Positions 58,387 to 64,000 of a stretch of DNA of 64,000 bases are shown in pieces. Source of the stretch: Sympetrum striolatum (lineage: Eukaryota > Arthropoda > Insecta > Odonata > Libellulidae); assembly GCA_947579665.1 (NCBI GenBank), contig OX388345.1:73275454-73339453 (forward strand), read 5' to 3'. The position numbers and the translations under genes are program-made. How positions within the stretch are numbered: position 1 is the stretch's first letter; each line of letters starts with the position of its first letter. Under the pieces are notes generated by a model. That model did not search any database. It saw only the letters and a program-made list of their open reading frames with translations, and was not told the origin of the DNA.

Positions 58387-58468
58387 GCTGCGGTGTCCGA
58401 GTGGTTAAGGAGTTGGACTTGAAATCCAATGGGCCCTGCCCGCGCAGGTTCGAATCCTGTCCGCAGCG
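58387..58468 (+). tRNA. tRNA-Ser (anticodon TGA), copy 3
   Basis: This is the third copy of the same isodecoder, with the anticodon at 58420-58422. It differs from the other two at three positions. In the acceptor stem, T becomes C and turns the T-G wobble into a G-C pair (GCTGCGG with CCGCAGC). In the variable-arm loop, ATT becomes CCT with the GGGC/GCCC stem kept. All differences respect structure, which suggests a functional gene under selection. The B box is perfect and a T7 run follows. All three copies lie on the same strand. Confidence 0.96.
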
Positions 58469-58472
58469 GAAA

Positions 58473-58479
58473 TTTTTTT
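58473..58479 (+). terminator. RNA polymerase III terminator of tRNA-Ser copy 3
   Basis: A T7 run starts 5 nt after the tRNA, the strongest terminator of the three copies. Confidence 0.85.
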
Positions 58480-59439
58480 AAACTTTAACAGACTAGTGAA
58501 AATAAATTGCGCTAGCAATAAGCGCTGTTCGATTAAGGTTATGACTAGTTCCAACGTTTCCTGTGTTTACAGGCTTAAACGTTACTGCCGGACTAAAATT
58601 TCGCTCAGAGAGGCTTTACGTTACGCAAACAAAGATATTTCCATAAACGTGGACGTCAACAAAAAAAGTAAATAACCTCTTCAGAAAAAAGCAGATTATC
58701 GATAAGTACCATTATCATACAAACCATCTTGTTGACTTTCAAGCGAGAGTGCATTCCGTCAAATATAAAATACGCAATATTTTAGAGGTGTAAGCCTAAT
58801 ACATTCTTTAACGCTAAACATAGAATTCGATATCTTTATTAAAGATAGAAAGAAGAGTAAACTGAACAAAAAATTATTAAAATAATAAACCATTTTTTCA
58901 GTATCGCAAAGGAGAATACGCGATCCTTTTACACTGAATTAAAAAATTAAGATATATTTACTATTCAGATTTAGTTTCTTTTAAATAATCGATTAAATCC
59001 CTAAAACAACCAGTATTATCTAATTTATATCAGGTGTTTGTAAAAAAATGCACTTCTACCATCCTAATTAACGAATACCAACGAATCAAAAATAAAGATA
59101 GTGGCCATGATATAAGCTTTGAAAGCTAATACGATTTTTCCTTTCATGCTTATGCTTAGCCGGGAGCACAGGGCACAAACATTAGAAAAACGATGAATGG
59201 AGACAAATTATACATACACATCAACGTCTACATACCGTATGTCAATATCGACATAAGAAAACACCACTTTCATCATTGATTTTAGCCCCTACCATTCAGT
59301 ATCTAATTACCTATCATTCAAAAATAATATTAAAAAATGGGAAAGAGAGAAAACCCATAATGACACCTGGAAATTATGATTCTCACCCTCGGTAAAGCAG
59401 CCATGAATATTTTCATATCAAAAAGCCATACGTAGATAG
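58480..59439. other. AT-rich DNA, nothing recognised
   Basis: CAGGTGTTTGTAAAAAAATG at 59032 resembles a mariner-type end, but no partner was found. Confidence 0.4.
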
Positions 59440-59840
59440 GATTCCTCCCACTGAGACTAATCAAGCAGAGAGCGAAGAGCAATACCTCGCAGCGGGGATG
59501 CCCCTTCGTTTGTCTTCCCACGTAACACCGATTCGTCTTAATTATAGCACGTAAGCGCAGCTCGGGAAGGACATTCATTCACCTCCTTCTTCTTCCAGGT
59601 ACGAAAGAGCCGTTCATATTTTTTCACTCGAGATTTCCCTTTCTGTATTAGTCACGAGGATGAGTCAGAGAGAAACAACTGAGAAGCGAAAAGAGGACTT
59701 CCGCTGGTCTCGATCATTAAAATGGAAACGTGGGAAGAAGAGCACGCGAGTGATGAGAAAGATCGACAAGGACAAATAAAACGCCCCACCATCTCGATCG
59801 CTGGAGGAAACAGGAAATTAAGATGGCCTAAAAATAAGGG
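59440..59840. promoter_or_regulatory. Moderately GC-rich island
   Basis: CTCGCAGCGGGGATGCCCC and GTAAGCGCAGCTCGGG at the left; purine-rich CpG-bearing DNA after 59650. Confidence 0.25.
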
Positions 59841-59970
59841 GAACCGTTGTCCAATGTTAGTTCAGCAAACCCTCTTAGCTAATAATTAATGACTCACCGA
59901 TTTCTACTCCTGATGTAGAGAACGACCTGTCTGTGAAAAGCAGTAATGAAATTTGGTTGAGTAATCTACT

Positions 59971-60348
59971 TTACTTATCATGGGAGAAATCTTTAGATGT
60001 CCCCGCTCCAATATTTTGAGTAGGCTGTCATACTATTCGTATATTACACGAAGACACTGAACTTTCTGAAAAACAATATGCCTGAAATTCTATCATATTC
60101 GGCAGAACTTTGTGGAAGGACATTCTGAAGTTATAGAGAATAATAACACCGTTAATTTCCACACTATTGGATTGAGTGAATAAAATCCAATAGTGTGGAA
60201 GTCTACCGTGTTTACTTCAACCGTTTGTGTTTACCGTTTACTTCAAAATATGCCTACTTATCGCTGAAGGAATCTTTAGACGTCACCGCGGCAACATTTA
60301 GAGGCAGTTGCTGTACCATTCTCATACTCTATGGAAACACGCTGAATA
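59971..60348. repeat. Diverged direct duplication around a hairpin
   Basis: Segments 59971-60066 and 60253-60348 align (ACTTATC...GAAATCTTTAGATGTCCCCG against ACTTATC...GGAATCTTTAGACGTCACCG, then C-TACTATTC-TA and ACACTGAA/ACGCTGAA). The offset is about 282 bp and the hairpin at 60157 lies between them. Confidence 0.6.
60157..60200. repeat. Hairpin, 17-bp perfect arms, 10-nt loop
   Basis: TTCCACACTATTGGATT (60157-60173) and AATCCAATAGTGTGGAA (60184-60200) are exact complements. It lies between the two halves of the diverged duplication at 59971 and 60253. Confidence 0.78.
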
Positions 60349-61890
60349 GAGAGCATAAAATTTAAAACAGGTTACACACCGAGCATAAGAAACTTTCTTC
60401 TAAATAAGTAAGTCAGGTGATATTTATGATTTCATTAAGAAATGAATTATGAACGGGATTAAGGAATTCTTTTACGATATATGAAGCGTATTATGCTTAC
60501 ATTACTCAATCAATTTATTACTTAAATTTGGAATATCTTAGGTATACACAAGGTGATGAGCATTTGAAAAAAGGGACAAACGAAATATATAAAGTTATAC
60601 GTCACTAGGGTTTCAACTCGGTCAAGATTTGATATAATCTTATGATTGATATATTTACCTTTTAAAGTATGTAACCACGAGTAAGACAGAGTACATAAAA
60701 TGAAGTATTGGTTTAAAACCAGGAATAACAAACTTCGTTTAGAATATGTAAATCATGCGATATTTATAATTTTATCAAGAAATTTATCACTAAAGGAATA
60801 TCCCTACAAATGACATATGTAGAAATGAATAAATATGCAAAAAATGAAGTGCATTTCATAAAAAAACAAGGTATAAACAAAAATGTTAAAATAATACATC
60901 AATATGATGTAAACCTAGTCACGATTGACTTATATTATACTATAATTTATGCTGCAAATAAAAAAAATCCATTACTCACTGACATTTTCCGAAGTAAGCA
61001 CCACAAATACAAACTGACACAACGGTCTTGAGTAGAGCAACGGGAACAGACTCGTGTGTCACAACAAGTTAGAGAAAATACGTGATTCATATGTTTACTG
61101 CATTTCAAAGAGACACAAAAGAATTGAACTCCGTTCCCATTTATGCTTCCGTATTTCTTCATCATCTTAAAAACTTTAATCGCAGGAGCAGCTGCAAATC
61201 GAGTTCGGGAACTGATGCACATCCTGAATGGCAAGTAAGTCAACCGCAGTATTTCATGTACTGCAGCTTTCCCAATCTCGAATTTCTTAATTTTATTCCA
61301 TGAGAAGGAAACGGGACAAAATAGAACTTAAAGCACAGCTGTAGTTTGGTATTATATTACTTGGAAGAATAAAGACGCTTTCGCTCATTATAGAGGTTTA
61401 CAATCAAGAAGATACTACAGAAAAACACGTGAAATTAAGGCTGACTAATGATAAAAATGACTGCAAAAATAATATACTAATAGCGACGTATTTTAATACG
61501 CAGAATAAACGGTTTTGGCAGTACATGCATTGAACCTGAGTGCAAACGCTGTAAGCGTAAATTTATAGGCCCCACAGATGAAAATATTGGTACTTCTAAT
61601 TTTGCATCACATGGCTTAATGCATCGTAACTCAATCTCTTTCGATCACGGGAAAAACGCCTTATCAATCGCATATAGTATATCGTATAAATGAGGAAGAG
61701 AATAGGAATTAATATTATGAGTATCCTATTGAGATCTTTAAGCAAAAATAAACTACACACAAAAAGGCTGTCCAGAAAAGTTTCGAGCAAGGCCACAGAT
61801 GAGAGCTAATTTAGTGAATATAGGTACATAGATGATCTTCATATACCTATTTGAGGAGTGAATAGTTGTTAAAAATATTCCCTCTAAAGA
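60349..61890. other. AT-rich DNA, weak internal repeats only
   Basis: GATATTTATGATTTCATTAA (60419) and GATATTTATAATTTTATCAA (60759) are similar. TGTCCAGAAAAGTTTCGAGC at 61769 resembles a mariner end without a partner. Confidence 0.4.
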
Positions 61891-62340
61891 TATCCGTATT
61901 ACTATTTCCACTTGACACAACATTGAATGAACGAGGAATTCTTCCGATCGCGTACATGAGCGCGTTAAGATCAGAAATAGCTTTCTCCAAGGTCACTCAG
62001 CGAGCGTGGCTCATAAAATTTGTATCCGCGATCCTGCAATTAATTGCACGCGAATTGGCACTGATCGCTCCACTACGAGATCTAATGTTAGCCATGATTC
62101 CGAGTCAGAGAACGCCAACGAACTTCATCAGCGAAAATCAACCTCCTCAGAGCCTTCGGATATTCAACATAGCAATATGGGCGCGAACAATTTTCCTAAA
62201 ACGTACAATGTGAAAACGACTAATGTAAAAGTCAAATTGAATATTAACAGGAAGATATCAGTTCAAAGACAGGAAATAACTGCAAGCGGCCGGTATATTC
62301 CCCAATTAAAGGCCATATCTCTAACTTCCTGGAGGTAAAA
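61891..62340. other. Less AT-rich segment with two overlapping plus frames
   Basis: Frames of 115 (61866-62213) and 110 (62006-62338) codons overlap in different phases. Neither has a domain I recognise, so at most one could be real. Confidence 0.25.
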
Positions 62341-62979
62341 TTTTTGATATTCCTACAGATTATTCTTCATATTTACAATTCTTCGTCATCATCTTTCCTT
62401 ACATCTTTATCCTATTATCATATCGTCTACTACTTTCTGCAGAAGGCTATACACTCTCGATATCGGACCCACCCCTTTACTATGCCTCCGTTTTATTTTT
62501 TTAAGGATGAAACAAAATATTTTTGAATATTATACCGTAACTATGGAATATAATCATCTGCAGCAATACAATTACCCCCAAAGTACCCGGGTCCGCCTTT
62601 CGGCTTCAAGAAGTGCATATTCCAAGGCTCTACTTTTCCAATCGATTACTTTGAAAGAAAATTAATCATTTAAGCGACTTTTTCCCGGCATCTCTTCTTC
62701 TGATCTTCCTTTATAACATGGAGGACACAATATATCGGCAACATCTTACAAAAAGGAACTTCCTCTGAATTGATTACGTATCTTAAGCCTTAGTTTAAAT
62801 TTTCTGTCTTCTAAAAATTTCACCCCTCGCCCTGAAGCATCTGAACACTGCTCTGGTTATTTTTTTGTAGCAATTATTTAGAAAACGTCTTGCCTTTCGC
62901 TGTCCTTTTCCTATTTAACGAACACAACACTTTTCGGTATGGACCTATGAACCACGCACATTCTAGATTAACTCAAGTT
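62341..62979. other. Pyrimidine-rich DNA next to the LINE relic
   Basis: Long C/T-biased stretches on the plus strand (62370-62470, 62690-62730). May be more of the decayed minus-strand LINE, but no motif is readable. Confidence 0.35.
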
Positions 62980-63110
62980 CGCATCGCTATTTTACCACCA
63001 ATGTAATTACCGTTGATGTAAACCGAAATAGTTACGGACCCATTACGGAACCCTGGGGGACGCTTAAAATCGGGGAAAGTTTTCGCATTGTCGGTACTCA
63101 TAGATGTTTT
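62980..63110 (-). pseudogene. Decayed LINE reverse-transcriptase fragment
   Basis: The minus-strand frame at 63035-63064 reads SVPQGSVMGP, the conserved motif upstream of the catalytic aspartates in Jockey/R1/CR1-type reverse transcriptases (usual form GVPQGSVLGP). After a stop and a frameshift, VYIN follows at 63012-63023, matching the next LLYIND motif. The YADD box is not recognisable downstream. An inactive relic within a moderately GC-rich stretch. Confidence 0.6.
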
Positions 63111-64000
63111 CGATTCTTCGATAGCTAGCAATATACCGAAGAACCGTATTTGCTATACCATATCCACACGACGGGATACCAAGAATTTCATTACGTGGAT
63201 TTCGAACTCTCGCGTGGACGGTGACTGCTATCAGGATCAGATTCCAATCACGAACTAACTAGTTAATTACCACTATCTCTCGAGCGTGAATTATGTGAGC
63301 AGAAACGAAGCGGTGGACCGGTTTTTTGCGCTGGAAATGTGAACGAACGAAAATAGAACGTCATGCACGAGCGAGCGATCGCAACCTTGTTGTGACACCC
63401 ATAAATTCTGCATCAGATTAGGAAAGTGGAAATAAATGCACATTAAAGTAGTTGCAGCGGAAATGAGGGCAAAATTGATAAATTTAACACGAATTTGGCG
63501 ATGAAAGTATGATTGACTGAAAGTACGGGAGCGGAACATGAATTTCGAAAATTTAGACCGATGAACACACTGGAAAACGCATTGAGGTAGGAGAAAATGT
63601 AAATAGCCTGCAATAAGGAATAAATGTACCGGAAAGAGAACACTCAATTAGCGTAAGAATGTACGATATTTGATCCTGTCATGTGGACAATCGATGCATG
63701 TGAAAGTCCAAAATTTGATGCCTAAAATGAAGTGAGACACTACATGGAGTAAAAAGAGAATTGCAAACCTGTTCCTTATTCATCTGGTAATGATGAAAAC
63801 CAAGTCGTGCGGTTAGTTATTATTACTTTAGTATAGAATAAATATATACTCATACGTTTATTTCTGTGTTAACCTACCTATCCACAAGATATTGATATAA
63901 AATGAAAACGATTGTAATGTAAACAGTTCAATAGATAACGATTGAACGAATAATTAGGAAAATCGTAGCATTTTTCTAAATGAAGATGTTTTAAGTGCTC
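63111..64000. other. Right end of the window, nothing recognised
   Basis: 63290-63560 is a mildly CpG-rich patch with a 118-codon minus frame and no domain. After 63650 it is AT-rich. Confidence 0.4.

Overview
The window is AT-rich (roughly 63-65% A+T by eye) eukaryotic nuclear DNA with no convincing protein-coding gene. It carries three intact tRNA-Ser genes, tRNA-derived SINEs, Tc1/mariner-type and hAT-type miniature elements, decayed LINE fragments, minisatellites and many inverted repeats. This fits an arthropod, most likely an insect with a large repeat-rich genome. A hemimetabolous or odonate-like genome is my guess from the texture only. The open reading frames are short, overlap on both strands, begin at arbitrary starts and show no recognised domain, so I read the window as intergenic or deep-intronic.

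Layout. 1-7 kb: unique AT-rich DNA, a decayed LINE endonuclease fragment (about 2.38-2.60 kb), two GC-rich islands and a mariner-like miniature element (6.03-6.24 kb). 7-15 kb: two identical tRNA-Ser(UGA) genes (7.0 and 10.2 kb), a SINE in each orientation, a foldback repeat, LINE-tail-like sequences and a 77-bp Tc1-type palindromic element. 15-19 kb: a GC-rich island containing a SINE-like head, then plain DNA. 19.3-22.4 kb: the most structured stretch, with a 124-bp perfect hairpin whose arms carry an exon-like sequence ending in a consensus splice donor, a second 69-nt hairpin 38 bp downstream, tandem repeats, and two minus-strand copies of a dispersed family (called family A here). 22.4-28 kb: hairpins and sparse repeats.

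28.1-32 kb: a degenerate minisatellite followed by a family A copy split by a 614-bp foldback element with minisatellite-like arms and an apparent 5-bp target duplication, then a hAT-type miniature element and another family A copy. 32-40 kb: a strongly CpG-rich island, SINE fragments and a roughly 330-bp diverged tandem duplication. 40-52 kb: back-to-back SINEs, a second Tc1-type element, another family A copy, two copies of a second dispersed family (family B), tandem repeats, and a second pair of inverted minisatellites (50.5/51.9 kb). 52-64 kb: mostly plain DNA, a third tRNA-Ser gene (58.4 kb), a diverged duplication around a hairpin (60 kb) and a LINE reverse-transcriptase relic (63.0 kb).

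The only genes I am sure of are the three tRNAs, each with internal A and B boxes and a downstream T-run. Short GC- and CpG-rich islands recur every few kilobases; they are candidate cis-regulatory elements, or in places old repeats. The best candidates for something undescribed are the exon-bearing hairpin at 19.35-19.63 kb, a possible young hairpin-RNA (endo-siRNA) locus, and the foldback elements with minisatellite arms.
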